Shown here one piece after another: positions 1 through 8,819 of a DNA stretch of 64,000 nt (within the stretch, counting starts at the first letter, position 1; each line of letters begins with the position of its first letter). Position numbers and translations under genes: made by a program. The DNA comes from Spirosoma aureum (lineage in GTDB: Bacteria; Bacteroidota; Bacteroidia; Cytophagales; Spirosomataceae). Location: positions 4,486,501-4,550,500 of the forward strand of contig NZ_CP050063.1 in the NCBI RefSeq assembly GCF_011604685.1. Direction: 5' to 3'. A model generated the notes under the pieces. That model saw only the letters and a program-made list of their open reading frames with translations, was not told where the DNA came from and ran no database searches.

Positions 1-1
1 T

Positions 2-349
2 GAAGTATTCGAGATCACGAGCAGTATTCCAAAATGCATGAGCATTGTGGGTATTGCCAAGTCGGCACAGCGGAATAATGTGGCTAAAGATTTATACAAA
101 ATCAACGTGCCAACGTTGCTGGTCTGGGGGCTGAACGATACGATAACACCGGCTGAAGTTGGTTATGAGTTTAACCGGTTGATTGCCAATTCTGAACTGC
201 ATTTTATTGATAAGTGCTGTCATGCACCCATGATGGAGCATCCCGACCGGTTCAATGAACTGCTGAACAATTGGCTTGAAAGGCACCCGGTTATTGATGA
301 ACAATTGCTGGTTGGAAATCGGGAGCAGACAGTGGGTAGTTTTCAATAA
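2..349 (+). CDS. Alpha/beta hydrolase, C-terminal part (5' end outside window)
   Basis: The frame is open from base 2, so this is the C-terminal part of a protein that starts upstream. Visible alpha/beta-hydrolase features are a strand leading to the acid residue (VPTLLVWGLNDTITP) and the late catalytic-His segment (CCHAPMMEHPDRFNELL), spaced as in alpha/beta hydrolases with a Ser-Asp-His triad. The nucleophile elbow would lie outside the window, so the substrate cannot be judged. The family includes C-C bond hydrolases, haloalkane dehalogenases and esterases. The family call is secure, the reaction is unknown. Confidence 0.85.
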   Translation, partial: EVFEITSSIPKCMSIVGIAKSAQRNNVAKDLYKINVPTLLVWGLNDTITPAEVGYEFNRLIANSELHFIDKCCHAPMMEHPDRFNELLNNWLERHPVIDEQLLVGNREQTVGSFQ

Positions 350-507
350 AACGGCCCGGAATCCGTTTTGGCTTGGAATAATACACTAAAATCTGATAAC
401 GATCTGATTACTTCCGACCCTGCTAAACTGTTTTTTACTAAGTTTTGGAAACTATGGTATAATTTCCGTAGTTTTCTGCCACACAGTTTCTTTTAATTCC
501 AATTCGT

Positions 508-1176
508 ATGCTGGCTGCCGAACTCATAGACCCGATGCTTCCAGCCCTGAAACCGACCGATTCTGTCGGGCAGGCGCTGGATTGGATGCAGGAGCACCGT
601 ATCGGGCAACTCGTACTGATCGACCAGGGTGATTACCGGGGCGTGGTTAGTGAAGAGTTACTGATGGATATTCCCGATGGCGATCAGCCATTGAGCAATG
701 TAATGCGCCTGTTTGAGCAGATATACGTTTATGAAGATCAGCATCTGTTTGAGATTATGGGGCTAATTCTTCAGAATCGAATGGATGTAGTGGCCGTTCT
801 GAATGAAGGCCGTGAATTTTCGGGGACGATCTCTTCCAATGAATTGCTGAAACAATTTGCGCAGGAACTTGGTGTTCAGGAGGCAGGTGCCATTCTGATT
901 CTAAGCCTCAATGAGCGTGATTACTCGATGGCTGAAATTAGTCGGTTGGTTGAGTCGAACAATGTTAAAATCATAAGCAGCTATTTTTCAAGTGCAGCCT
1001 ATGGTATGCCCGACCGTTCCCGACTGACCCTCAAATTAAACCGCCGGGATATCACACCAGTCATTTCAACGCTCGAACGATTCGGCTATCAAATCGAAGC
1101 AGCCTTTGCCAATGCACCCGTTGAAAGCATTGATCAGGAGCGGCTCGATTCGTTGCTACGTTATCTCAATACATAG
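508..1176 (+). CDS. CBS-domain protein with C-terminal ACT-like region
   Basis: A 222-residue soluble protein. Residues about 6-50 and 65-115 look like two CBS motifs (phrases such as IGQLVLIDQGDYRGVV and MDVVAVLNEGREFSG), which usually form an adenosyl-nucleotide-binding Bateman module. Residues about 125-205 resemble an ACT-like fold (GAILILSLNERDYSMAEISRLV), so the protein is probably a small-molecule sensor rather than an enzyme. It starts at the ATG at 508 and is followed by a strong intrinsic terminator and then by nadK. CBS proteins next to NAD kinase are common in Bacteroidota; a functional link is inference. Confidence 0.85.
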   Translation: MLAAELIDPMLPALKPTDSVGQALDWMQEHRIGQLVLIDQGDYRGVVSEELLMDIPDGDQPLSNVMRLFEQIYVYEDQHLFEIMGLILQNRMDVVAVLNEGREFSGTISSNELLKQFAQELGVQEAGAILILSLNERDYSMAEISRLVESNNVKIISSYFSSAAYGMPDRSRLTLKLNRRDITPVISTLERFGYQIEAAFANAPVESIDQERLDSLLRYLNT

Positions 1177-1187
1177 GTTTTAAAGTT

Positions 1188-1235
1188 TTCAGTTTTCGGT
1201 TTTCAGATGTAAGCTAGTCACCATTGAAAACTGAA
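1188..1235. repeat. Imperfect inverted repeat of TTTTCAGTTTTC type
   Basis: A 10-bp inverted repeat (TTCAGTTTTC at 1188-1197 and GAAAACTGAA at 1226-1235) between the CBS gene and nadK. The same kind of word recurs in other intergenic gaps of the window, notably at 10113-10210. It may be a degenerate dispersed palindrome. It is not a CRISPR and contains no gene. Confidence 0.4.
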
Positions 1236-1247
1236 GACAGAAGACCG

Positions 1248-1275
1248 CACCGGCGACCCGGTGAAAACTTTTTTT
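1248..1275 (+). terminator. Intrinsic terminator abutting the nadK start
   Basis: A 6-bp GC stem (CACCGG/CCGGTG) with a CGAC tetraloop, then AAAAC and seven T. The T tract ends one base before the ATG of nadK at 1277, which is unusually close and could act as an attenuator for nadK as well as a terminator for the CBS gene. Confidence 0.75.
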
Positions 1276-1276
1276 C

Positions 1277-2152
1277 ATGAAAATCGCCATTCACGGACGC
1301 AACTTTCCCGAAAAAGCCCGGCCGTATATTCAGTCCATGTTTGACGAACTGGCTAAGCGCCAGGTCGAAGTTGTTCTCTCCCAGGTTTACCGCGAATTCT
1401 TAGACGGCGCAGCTGTGTCTCACAATAGTGAAGCCGTCTATCAGACCGACGAGGGCATTGCCGATGTCGACTTTATCTTCAGTTTAGGGGGCGACGGAAC
1501 GCTGCTGGACGCCGTTACGCATGTGGGGCCTCATCAGATACCAATTGTTGGCATTAACATAGGACGATTGGGTTTTCTGGCTACTGTGGCTCCGTCCTCG
1601 ATTCGACTAATGATCGATGCGTTGTTTAATGAGCAATATAGTATCGATGAGCGCGCTTTAGTAGGTGTCCGCTCAAATCCCGATATTTTCGGTGGATTGC
1701 CCTTCGGCCTGAATGATTTCACGATTACACGTACACAAACATCGTCCATGATCACGGTTCATACGTATCTGGATGGTGAGTTTTTAAACTCCTATTGGGC
1801 CGATGGTTTGATTGTGTCAACGCCATCGGGTTCAACGGGATATTCGCTCAGCTGTGGAGGTCCCGTACTTCTTCCCCAAACTAACAATTTCATCATTACG
1901 CCCATCAGCCCGCACAACCTCAACGTTCGGCCAATGATTGTGATGGATAGCTGTCAGCTGGCGTTTGAAGTAGAAAGCCGAAGTGGAAACTTTCTGGCGG
2001 CTCTGGATTCCCGCTCATTTACGGTTGACGTGTCGGCCCGTATCAGCGTACAGAAGGAAGCGTTTAAGGCCCGTCTCGTTAAACTTAGCGATGATAATTT
2101 CCTGAATACACTCCGCAGTAAATTGAACTGGGGCTGGGATATCAGAAATTAG
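1277..2152 (+). CDS. nadK: NAD kinase
   Basis: ATP/polyphosphate-dependent NAD+ kinase, which makes NADP+ in the cytosol. The protein has 291 residues, the normal length. Diagnostic motifs are GGDGTLLD at residues 71-78 (phosphate and NAD binding, catalytic Asp), NDFTITR near 146-152, and the C-terminal beta-domain signature STPSGSTGYSLSCGGP at 181-196. The ATG follows a terminator T tract directly, with no clear ribosome-binding site. It is followed by genes for outer-membrane barrels, an arrangement common in Bacteroidota. Confidence 0.97.
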   Translation: MKIAIHGRNFPEKARPYIQSMFDELAKRQVEVVLSQVYREFLDGAAVSHNSEAVYQTDEGIADVDFIFSLGGDGTLLDAVTHVGPHQIPIVGINIGRLGFLATVAPSSIRLMIDALFNEQYSIDERALVGVRSNPDIFGGLPFGLNDFTITRTQTSSMITVHTYLDGEFLNSYWADGLIVSTPSGSTGYSLSCGGPVLLPQTNNFIITPISPHNLNVRPMIVMDSCQLAFEVESRSGNFLAALDSRSFTVDVSARISVQKEAFKARLVKLSDDNFLNTLRSKLNWGWDIRN

Positions 2153-2343
2153 AGGGAATGGTCCAATTTAGAATAATGTAGCCATAAACAGCACATTATA
2201 GCCTGTTTTGCGGATTCTTGGCACTCTCTTTGCTAATCCATAATATATTTTTCGGTCGCATTTCCCAATAAAACCGGTGTGATAGCCGTTTCGGAAATGG
2301 CTGACCTTCGGGCCAACCCGGTTGATTCACGAAACTTAACCAC

Positions 2344-3366
2344 ATGAAGCGATATCATTATCTGACAGCGGGTGCTCTGGCAAGTCTATTTTTTCTTGGC
2401 AACTCGTCAGACAGTCAGGCCCAGCGTCGGCCTAACACCCAATTTGTCCCTTATTCGTCGATTAGTTTTGGTGTTGGTTCTTCCCACTACTACGGCGATT
2501 TGGCGGGCTATCGGCAATTTTTTAAGGCAACCTACATCATGCCTCGCTGGAATGTAGGACTTGGCTACACACGTCAGTTTACGCCCCATTTTGCTGCGCG
2601 GGCAGCATTTACATGGGCACGGATTGCGGGTGATGATTATACATTCAATAAGGGAAGTATCAACAATAGCACAGAAAGCCTGGTTCAGTACACTCGGAAC
2701 CTGCATTTTCGTAACGACCTAAAGGAGTTTGCCATCACCGGAATCTATAACTTCGTAGCAGATGGGCGCAACTCGAACGTTCGGGCTAAATTTACACCCT
2801 ATATTTTTGGTGGAATAGCCCTGCTGGCACATAGTCCTGAAGCACGAACACCAGCCGGAACCGATGCCGGCGAATATGAACCGCAGAAGTGGGTAAAATT
2901 ACAGCCCCTGCACACGGAAGGCCAGGGTCAGCCAGGTTATGATAAGCCCTACTCGCTTGTTACGGCAGCTATTCCGGTCGGTTTTGGCTTACGCTACCGA
3001 TTAAACGAAAACTTTAACCTTGGCTTTGAAATAGGGTATCGTTATACCTTTACCGACTATCTGGATGATGTAGGCGGTCCTTATGCTGACCCTGCTGTTT
3101 TAACGGGGGTCGCTTCTAAAATGGCCGATCGCCGACAACAGCGGTTTGCTGCCCGTTTGAAAGACGCACCAGACCGATATGCGGCACTAGAAAGCTTATT
3201 TCAAGCTGGCGGACAAAGCCAGACGGATGTGTTAGCGGCCTTGCAAACACCTGTTCGCGGAGCACCAGGTAGTATCCTGGGTTTTCTGAAGGATGGATAT
3301 ATATTAACGAGTTTCCAGATTCACTACATCATTCCGGGCAAGATTAAATGCCCGCCCATTAAGTAG
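2344..3366 (+). CDS. DUF6089-like outer-membrane beta-barrel protein
   Basis: A 340-residue exported protein. Residues 1-26 form a signal peptide (MKRYHYLTAGALASLFFLGN, cleaved near SQAQ). The rest alternates aromatic and polar strand segments typical of an eight-stranded barrel (FTPYIFGGIALLAHSP, GFGLRYRLNENFNLGFEIG), with a long charged insert near residues 250-310. The pattern matches the DUF6089 barrels often found near nadK in Bacteroidota. The next gene encodes a related, shorter barrel 3 bp downstream, so the two are probably co-transcribed. Function is unknown; a structural or envelope-assembly role is likely. Confidence 0.8.
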   Translation: MKRYHYLTAGALASLFFLGNSSDSQAQRRPNTQFVPYSSISFGVGSSHYYGDLAGYRQFFKATYIMPRWNVGLGYTRQFTPHFAARAAFTWARIAGDDYTFNKGSINNSTESLVQYTRNLHFRNDLKEFAITGIYNFVADGRNSNVRAKFTPYIFGGIALLAHSPEARTPAGTDAGEYEPQKWVKLQPLHTEGQGQPGYDKPYSLVTAAIPVGFGLRYRLNENFNLGFEIGYRYTFTDYLDDVGGPYADPAVLTGVASKMADRRQQRFAARLKDAPDRYAALESLFQAGGQSQTDVLAALQTPVRGAPGSILGFLKDGYILTSFQIHYIIPGKIKCPPIK

Positions 3367-3369
3367 GCT

Positions 3370-4041
3370 GTGAGCAAACGACAAATTCATATAGCCCGGC
3401 TGGTTGTAGCCGGGCTTTTTATCAGTTACAGCGTTCAGGCCCAGAAAATTGAGGTTGGTGGTGGCCTGGGTGGTATGCTCTATAAGGGTGATGTATCACC
3501 GCACCTGAATCCGCGCTTTTATCGTCCGGCTGCGAATCTGTTTTTTCGGTATAATGCAACGCGTTCGTTTTCAATGCGGTTAGGAGTGGCGATCGGCAGT
3601 TTCCAGGCCGAAGATCATTTCAGCAAAGACCCGTATCAGCAGGCCCGTAACTATTCGTTCAGGAGTACAAGTAGCGAAGCAACCATCGATATGGAATACA
3701 ATTTCCTGAATTATAAGCCGTTGCCAAAAGCTAAAAACTGGACACCTTATGTTTTTGGTGGACTGGGGCTCTATAGCTATACGAACCCGGTAGTTAAAGC
3801 CCGCGCACTTTTAAATTTCCCGCTAGGTATTGGTGTCAAGTATGAAATAAAACGTCCCTGGAGTGTTGGACTTGAATTTGGGACGCGATTTACAAACAAC
3901 GATTATCTAGATGGCTTAGGTGAACGAACCTATGGAATAACTACCAATAAGCTGGCTCAGGGTAATCCTGCCCTGAATGATAGTTATACGTATACCGCAA
4001 TTACGGTTAGCTACACATTCTATAAAATCGTTTGTCCTTAA
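3370..4041 (+). CDS. DUF6089-like outer-membrane beta-barrel protein, short paralog
   Basis: A 223-residue protein with a GTG start 3 bp after the stop of the previous gene, which implies translational coupling. A signal peptide (about residues 1-24, ending SVQAQ) is followed by a small barrel. NWTPYVFGGLGLYSY and GIGVKYEIKRPWSVGLEFGTRF align in style with TPYIFGG and GFGLRYR of the upstream protein, so this looks like a tandem duplication. It ends 8 bp from the convergent dioxygenase gene. No enzymatic motif is visible. Confidence 0.75.
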   Translation: MSKRQIHIARLVVAGLFISYSVQAQKIEVGGGLGGMLYKGDVSPHLNPRFYRPAANLFFRYNATRSFSMRLGVAIGSFQAEDHFSKDPYQQARNYSFRSTSSEATIDMEYNFLNYKPLPKAKNWTPYVFGGLGLYSYTNPVVKARALLNFPLGIGVKYEIKRPWSVGLEFGTRFTNNDYLDGLGERTYGITTNKLAQGNPALNDSYTYTAITVSYTFYKIVCP

Positions 4042-4049
4042 TTGCCTGC

Positions 4050-5042
4050 TCACCACTTTCGCAATCCCAATAATTTCTGGCCCAGTTCGGTTAATTGGGC
4101 AGTCTGGTAGCGAGTCTTTTCCCAGTTGCGCGGGTCGCCGGGGAATGCATAGCCTTCAGGTGCCTGCCGGTTGCGCCAGGAGTTAATCCGCCATTGCCGT
4201 AATGCTTCATCGTCTTCCTGGGCAGGCATCATTGAAATATACTGAGCTATTCGAACTTTGTCCGTTGATAAATTCGGGCGGATACCGTGAGGTTGTGTAC
4301 TGTTAAAAATCAGCAAATCGCCCGCTTCCATTTTTACTTTAACCAGTTCAAAGCCCGTAGTATCGGGTTTGAAATGATCGCGGTCGGCGGGTTGCGTTTG
4401 TTTCCAGGTATCGTAGGTTCGGTAGAGCTCCGGAATGCACTGGAATCCGCCCATATTCTCATCGGTCTGGTCGGCCAGCGCCAGTACGCCCTGCACATTT
4501 TGTGGTCTGGTTTCCGGATCATAATCCCAGTGGATGAACCCTTTAAACTCGTGACCCGGCCGGACTGGAAAGTTCAGGTTGGCCCGATCAATGGTTACCC
4601 ATAACTTTTCCGTGCCCCAGATATCGACGAAGGCATCGTAGACGCGCTGATATTGCCGATTGTCCCATTCAAACTGATGATTATAAAGCTCAACCATTCC
4701 GCTGTTGGTCAGCTCTTTCATTTTCATTTCGGCGCGGGCAGGGGCATACCATGTTTCCGGATTATTGGGGTCTTTTTCTTCGAATTCCCACAGGAGTTTG
4801 GCGAGTCGCTCTGCATTTTCTTTGGGTACAGCCTGTCTGATGACGATATAGCCGTTTTCGATCCAGAACCGCCAGTCGGCTTCAGACAAGACGCGCAGGG
4901 GTTGTCCAGCACCTGAGCGGTCGTTCAGTTTAATTTTGCTGCTTGTAGCAGTCGATGGATTGCCCGGAATGTCTTTGTGGGCATTATCGGGAATCATGGT
5001 GGCAGGCGCTGCCGTTGGGGCCATTGTCTGTGGGGTTTCCAT
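4050..5042 (-). CDS. Phytanoyl-CoA dioxygenase family protein
   Basis: Fe(II)/2-oxoglutarate-dependent dioxygenase of the PhyH family, about 330 residues from the ATG at 5042. The frame extends to an ATG at 5117, but a TAnnTTTG-type box at 5079-5086 and the poor match of the extra residues favour 5042. Iron ligands are visible as HWD (His171, Asp173) and a distal His252 in TQPHGIRPN, whose Arg255 would hold 2-oxoglutarate. The substrate is unknown. It is divergent from an AraC regulator 158 bp away, a common Bacteroidota pair, so induction by that regulator is plausible. Confidence 0.85.
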   Translation of the reverse strand: METPQTMAPTAAPATMIPDNAHKDIPGNPSTATSSKIKLNDRSGAGQPLRVLSEADWRFWIENGYIVIRQAVPKENAERLAKLLWEFEEKDPNNPETWYAPARAEMKMKELTNSGMVELYNHQFEWDNRQYQRVYDAFVDIWGTEKLWVTIDRANLNFPVRPGHEFKGFIHWDYDPETRPQNVQGVLALADQTDENMGGFQCIPELYRTYDTWKQTQPADRDHFKPDTTGFELVKVKMEAGDLLIFNSTQPHGIRPNLSTDKVRIAQYISMMPAQEDDEALRQWRINSWRNRQAPEGYAFPGDPRNWEKTRYQTAQLTELGQKLLGLRKW

Positions 5043-5078
5043 GTATTTATCGTAGGATTTTGCGTGTATCTGATAAGA

Positions 5079-5086
5079 CAAAATTA
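5079..5086 (-). promoter_or_regulatory. Putative -7 box (TAATTTTG) of the dioxygenase gene
   Basis: The minus strand reads TAATTTTG, matching the Bacteroidota -7 consensus TAnnTTTG, 37 bp upstream of the chosen ATG at 5042. No convincing -33 TTG lies at the usual spacing, so this is tentative. Confidence 0.4.
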
Positions 5087-5145
5087 GACCTTCTCGTAGC
5101 CTGTTTTCTACTCCCATGATGGCCAGTTTTTGTACTATATTGTTC

Positions 5146-5153
5146 TAAATTTG
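5146..5153 (+). promoter_or_regulatory. Putative -7 box (TAAATTTG) of the AraC regulator gene
   Basis: TAAATTTG fits TAnnTTTG and lies 47 bp upstream of the ATG at 5201. No clear -33 element is seen. Confidence 0.4.
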
Positions 5154-5200
5154 TTATTGACTAGGGCAGGAGTATAGTTTTGAACAAAATAGGCACGGCA

Positions 5201-6049
5201 ATGAAGGTTAAGCTCGAAGAAATCAATCCTGATGCAAACAGTTCATTTCATATCCTGCTGACTCCTCATCTGAGTGATGTTTTCCTATGGCATTACCATC
5301 CAGAGTATGAAATCGTGTACATTACTGGTGCCAGCGGTAATCGACATGTGGGTGATCATATTTCCCGGTATGAAGACAGCGATTTAGTATTTATTGGTCC
5401 AAATATTCCGCATCTGAATTTTGATTATGGTGTCAAAACGGACCATCGAAAGGTAGTTGTACAGATGAAGGAGGATTTTCTGGGCGAACAGTTTCTGAAA
5501 ATTCCTGAATTTTCGGACATTGCCCGGCTGTTTAAACTGGCTCGTAATGGCGTTTCATTCTATGGCGAAACGAAGCGAATTGTGGGGGAGCAACTGGAGA
5601 AATTAGCCAATCTATCGCATTTTGAGCGTTTAATGTCATTAATCAGCTTGTTTCAGCGCCTGGCCACCAGCAATGAAATGACATTACTGAATGAAAAACC
5701 GGTCGAAAACCAATACAATCTGAAGGAGCAACAGCGGCTTCGGCGTGTTCACCAGTTCATTGACGAAAATTTTCAGCGCAAGATTGATATTGAAGAAATG
5801 GCTGCACTCGTGAATCTGACGGAAGCCGCTTTTTGTCGCTACTTTAAAAAAATGACCCGATTAACGTTTACTCAGTTTCTTAATCAATATCGTGTCAATC
5901 AGGCCCAAAAATTGCTGTTACTTGATCATACTGTGACCGAAGCCTGTTTCGCCAGCGGTTTCGAGAGTGTATCGTATTTTAATAAAACGTTTAAAAAGGT
6001 GACGGGCGAAAATCCAATGCGATTTAAAAAAAGGCACATAACTCACTAG
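5201..6049 (+). CDS. AraC-family transcriptional regulator
   Basis: A regulator of about 282 residues from the ATG at 5201. A TTG at 5180 would add seven residues. The N-terminus is a cupin-like sensor (residues about 15-110, HYHPEYEIVYI and GPNIPHLNF with possible His ligands). The C-terminal 100 residues hold two helix-turn-helix motifs of the AraC/XylS type (IDIEEMAALVNLTEAAFCRYFK and the GFESVSYFNKTFKKVTGENP signature). It is divergent from the dioxygenase gene, so it probably controls that gene. The ligand is unknown, but the cupin points to a small sugar or acid. Confidence 0.9.
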   Translation: MKVKLEEINPDANSSFHILLTPHLSDVFLWHYHPEYEIVYITGASGNRHVGDHISRYEDSDLVFIGPNIPHLNFDYGVKTDHRKVVVQMKEDFLGEQFLKIPEFSDIARLFKLARNGVSFYGETKRIVGEQLEKLANLSHFERLMSLISLFQRLATSNEMTLLNEKPVENQYNLKEQQRLRRVHQFIDENFQRKIDIEEMAALVNLTEAAFCRYFKKMTRLTFTQFLNQYRVNQAQKLLLLDHTVTEACFASGFESVSYFNKTFKKVTGENPMRFKKRHITH

Positions 6050-6151
6050 AATAGACGGTTTATCCTGTACAACTTCCTGTTCATGAAAGTAAGCGATACG
6101 CATAAGGCTGACTTTGCGTATTTTTGAGGGCGTAACTGAAAAAATGAGTTA

Positions 6152-6967
6152 GTGAAGATTGATATAACTTCGTTCATGCAGGTAGCAGGTTTGATGGCGG
6201 CTGTGCTGGTAGGAGGAATCAACGTAGCGTCGTCGCAGGTAGTTACCGGCAATTCGAGCGACCCTACCCTCTACGACTATTGCCAGCAATACCAGACGCT
6301 GTATACAAAAATCCGGGAGCAGGCCGTATCGCCTGACTCGGCCCGGTTAGAATTTAGATCAATAATGAAAGGATTGCAGGAGCGTTTCCTCAGCTCAGAA
6401 ACCATTCCTTCCGACAGCCTGCAGCGAGATAGCCTACTACGGACGGGTACTTATTTTTCGTTTCCGATTCGAGGCTATACAAAGAGCGCAATTGGCGGCT
6501 CCCGCGGGGAGGGTTATCGGGGAAATGGCTTCGATCTTTTCGATTACAATGTGCGCGGCAGCCATCCGGCGCAGGATATTTTTATTGTTGATCGTAATCA
6601 GGACACGAACGACGACCGAACCGGACAGCCGGTCGATATTCTGGCCATGACAAGTGGATTGGTACTGGCTATCGAAACCGACTGGCACCCCGGCTCCGAT
6701 TATCGGGGAGGAAACTGGATCTGGGTTTATGACCCCATTTTACATGGCTTATTCTATTACGCCCACAACAACCATGTCGATGTGTCGCCGGGGCAGTGGG
6801 TAAAAGCTGGGCAGAAGCTCGGTGAAATGGGCCGATCGGGCTTTAATGCCTATAAAACCCGATCACCAACACACCTTCACCTGATGTATCTTCAGATTCA
6901 GCCGGATGGATTACCACAACCTTTAAACACCTATCAGTGGCTCTTAATGGCCCAATTGTCTAAGTAA
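6152..6967 (+). CDS. M23-family (LytM-like) metallopeptidase, exported
   Basis: A 271-residue exported protein with a GTG start at 6152. An internal ATG at 6176 would remove the charged n-region of the signal peptide. The signal peptide spans about 1-29. Zinc ligands of the lysostaphin/LytM fold are present: His138 and Asp142 in GSHPAQDIF, His205 in FYYAHNN, and the HLH motif at 241-243. The enzyme probably cuts peptidoglycan cross-links or acts in envelope remodelling. It stands alone and converges on the next gene across an inverted-repeat terminator. Confidence 0.88.
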   Translation: MKIDITSFMQVAGLMAAVLVGGINVASSQVVTGNSSDPTLYDYCQQYQTLYTKIREQAVSPDSARLEFRSIMKGLQERFLSSETIPSDSLQRDSLLRTGTYFSFPIRGYTKSAIGGSRGEGYRGNGFDLFDYNVRGSHPAQDIFIVDRNQDTNDDRTGQPVDILAMTSGLVLAIETDWHPGSDYRGGNWIWVYDPILHGLFYYAHNNHVDVSPGQWVKAGQKLGEMGRSGFNAYKTRSPTHLHLMYLQIQPDGLPQPLNTYQWLLMAQLSK

Positions 6968-7000
6968 GCAGTTTGCTATGGAAGTACTGCAACTGCTTAC
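6964..7000. terminator. Bidirectional hairpin between convergent genes
   Basis: A 10-bp inverted repeat (GTAAGCAGTT at 6964-6973, AACTGCTTAC at 6991-7000) at the junction of the convergent M23 peptidase and small membrane protein genes. Confidence 0.6.
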
Positions 7001-7006
7001 GGGAGA

Positions 7007-7213
7007 CTACGATTCGCGTACCAGATTTACACCTGTAATCAGGAAAATCATACCGACAATGAATGGAGCGGCTGATTCTCCTTTTGAGACGGAAAGGCCT
7101 AAAACGGGTTTATTGTTAGACAAAAAGGCAATCAAAGCAAAAAGAATAACGACAACGCCCAGAATAGTGAGCGATGCGCCAAAGAAACGGCGGAAATTGG
7201 TTCGGTTCTCCAT
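7007..7213 (-). CDS. Small two-helix membrane protein
   Basis: A 68-residue protein of unknown function with two predicted transmembrane helices (SLTILGVVVILFALIAFL near 14-31 and APFIVGMIFLITGVNLV near 48-64) and a short polar link. It starts 8 bp after the stop of the CCA-adding enzyme gene on the same strand, so it is probably the last gene of that transcription unit. No family is recognised beyond this topology. The real-gene call rests on the clean hydrophobic pattern and the operon spacing. Confidence 0.65.
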   Translation of the reverse strand: MENRTNFRRFFGASLTILGVVVILFALIAFLSNNKPVLGLSVSKGESAAPFIVGMIFLITGVNLVRES

Positions 7214-7221
7214 TGGTTCAG

Positions 7222-8766
7222 TTATACAGATTTATCATCTTCAGTTGATACGATACTAAGCTTTAACTCCGAAAGGTTTTTCACCGCAGACAGTCCGCGT
7301 TTATGACCCTCGTCAATCAGTAGTGGGAAAGCCGATTCGAGATTATTCGGTACGACACCGTCCAGAATAGCCTCCCGAATGATGGTTTTAATCTCACCAA
7401 CCTCTTTGGACGGCGGAAGATTAAACGTCTCCATGATCAGTTCGCCCGTAATAACCGGCTGAAAACTACGCAGTTTATCGCGTTCCTCAAGGTCGTGCAG
7501 CTTTCGCTCAACCTTATCGAAATTGCGTAAGTGTTTCTGGACCTTCTCGTAATTTTTTGACGTAATATCGGCGCGGCAAAGGGCCATCAGTCCATCCAGA
7601 TCGTCGCCTGCATCTACCAGAAGCCTGCGAAGGGCGGAGTCTGTAATCTGCTCTTTCGTCAGCGCAATTGGGCGTAGATGCAGCCGAACGAGCTTCTGGA
7701 CATAACGCATGTGCTCATTGAGCGGTAGTTTCATGGTTCGGAAAATACCCGGAACCCACCGGGCTCCCAAATCTTCATGCCCATGAAATGTCCAGCCGAC
7801 TTTGGGATCAAAACGTTTGGTAGCGGGTTTGGCAATGTCGTGTAACAGCGCAGACCAGCGAAGCCAAAGCTCATTATCGCTTAGTATCGGGGATCTATCG
7901 GTTCGATTGGCGATGTTATCGAGCACTTGCAGCGTATGGTAAAAATTGTCTTTATGGCCTTTACCCTCGATGGTTTCAACGCCCTTCAACGCGATCAGTT
8001 CAGGGAAAATCCGATCCAGTAACCCAGCATGATACAGTAACTTGAATCCGTACGACGGTGTGGGAGCCAGAACGATTTTATTCAACTCATCCGTCACCCG
8101 CTCGCGCGAAACAATGCTGATTCGCTCATTCATGCGCACAATGGCATCAAACGTATCGGGTTCAATATCGAAGTTCAACTGGGCCGCAAATCGAATGGCG
8201 CGCATCATCCGCAGCGGGTCGTCTGAGAACGTAATGTCGGGGTCAAGTGGTGTTCGGATAACCTTGCGTTTGAGATCTTTCAAGCCATCGAATGGGTCAA
8301 TCAGTTCACCGAAGTTGCCCGGATTCAGACTGATACCCATGGCATTGATCGTAAAATCCCGGCGATTCTGATCATCTTCGAGCGTGCCGTCTTCCACGAT
8401 CGGCTTGCGCGATTCGCTACGATACGATTCTTTACGAGCACCTACGAATTCGACTTCCCAATCGGCTCCGCCATCGCGATCCTGATCAGTGGATGTTCGG
8501 AGCATCGCTGTGCCAAAATTAGGGAAAACCGAAACTTTGGTACGAAGGGCTTTTCCAACGGCTTCGGCCAGTGCAATTCCGCTTCCGATACAGACAACAT
8601 CAATATCTTTTGATGGTCTTTGTAGAATCAGGTCGCGTACGAACCCGCCAATAACATAGGCCTGAACGCCGAGATTGCCAGCTTCACGGGCGATGATGTT
8701 AAAGACTGGGTTTTTATGTAGGGTGTCGCTGAAATTCATAATACGGGTCTGTGGCTTTCGGTTCAT
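7222..8766 (-). CDS. cca: CCA tRNA nucleotidyltransferase / poly(A) polymerase family protein
   Basis: Nucleotidyltransferase that adds or repairs the 3' CCA end of tRNAs. The protein has 514 residues from the ATG at 8766, or 505 from the ATG at 8739. The class II head motif GGFVRD lies at 40-45 and the metal-binding pair DID at 54-56. RRDFTINAMG follows, and an HD domain (ALLHDIAKP) lies in the C-terminal half, as in bacterial Cca/PcnB-like enzymes with phosphohydrolase domains. A poly(A) polymerase role cannot be excluded from sequence. It is followed by the small membrane protein gene. Confidence 0.92.
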   Translation of the reverse strand: MNRKPQTRIMNFSDTLHKNPVFNIIAREAGNLGVQAYVIGGFVRDLILQRPSKDIDVVCIGSGIALAEAVGKALRTKVSVFPNFGTAMLRTSTDQDRDGGADWEVEFVGARKESYRSESRKPIVEDGTLEDDQNRRDFTINAMGISLNPGNFGELIDPFDGLKDLKRKVIRTPLDPDITFSDDPLRMMRAIRFAAQLNFDIEPDTFDAIVRMNERISIVSRERVTDELNKIVLAPTPSYGFKLLYHAGLLDRIFPELIALKGVETIEGKGHKDNFYHTLQVLDNIANRTDRSPILSDNELWLRWSALLHDIAKPATKRFDPKVGWTFHGHEDLGARWVPGIFRTMKLPLNEHMRYVQKLVRLHLRPIALTKEQITDSALRRLLVDAGDDLDGLMALCRADITSKNYEKVQKHLRNFDKVERKLHDLEERDKLRSFQPVITGELIMETFNLPPSKEVGEIKTIIREAILDGVVPNNLESAFPLLIDEGHKRGLSAVKNLSELKLSIVSTEDDKSV

Positions 8767-8819
8767 GGAGCAGTCAGCTGTAACAATGGACTGCCAAAAC
8801 GTTATCCTGAAAACCTAAC

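Noticed and set aside
1188..1235. Repeated TTTTCAGTTTTC words as a CRISPR remnant
   Set aside because: Repeats are short, irregular and palindromic, with no constant spacer length and no cas genes in the window.
4287..4604. 105-residue plus-strand frame inside the dioxygenase gene, and similar long antisense frames elsewhere
   Set aside because: These are antisense shadows of well-supported genes, without domain features or ribosome-binding sites.
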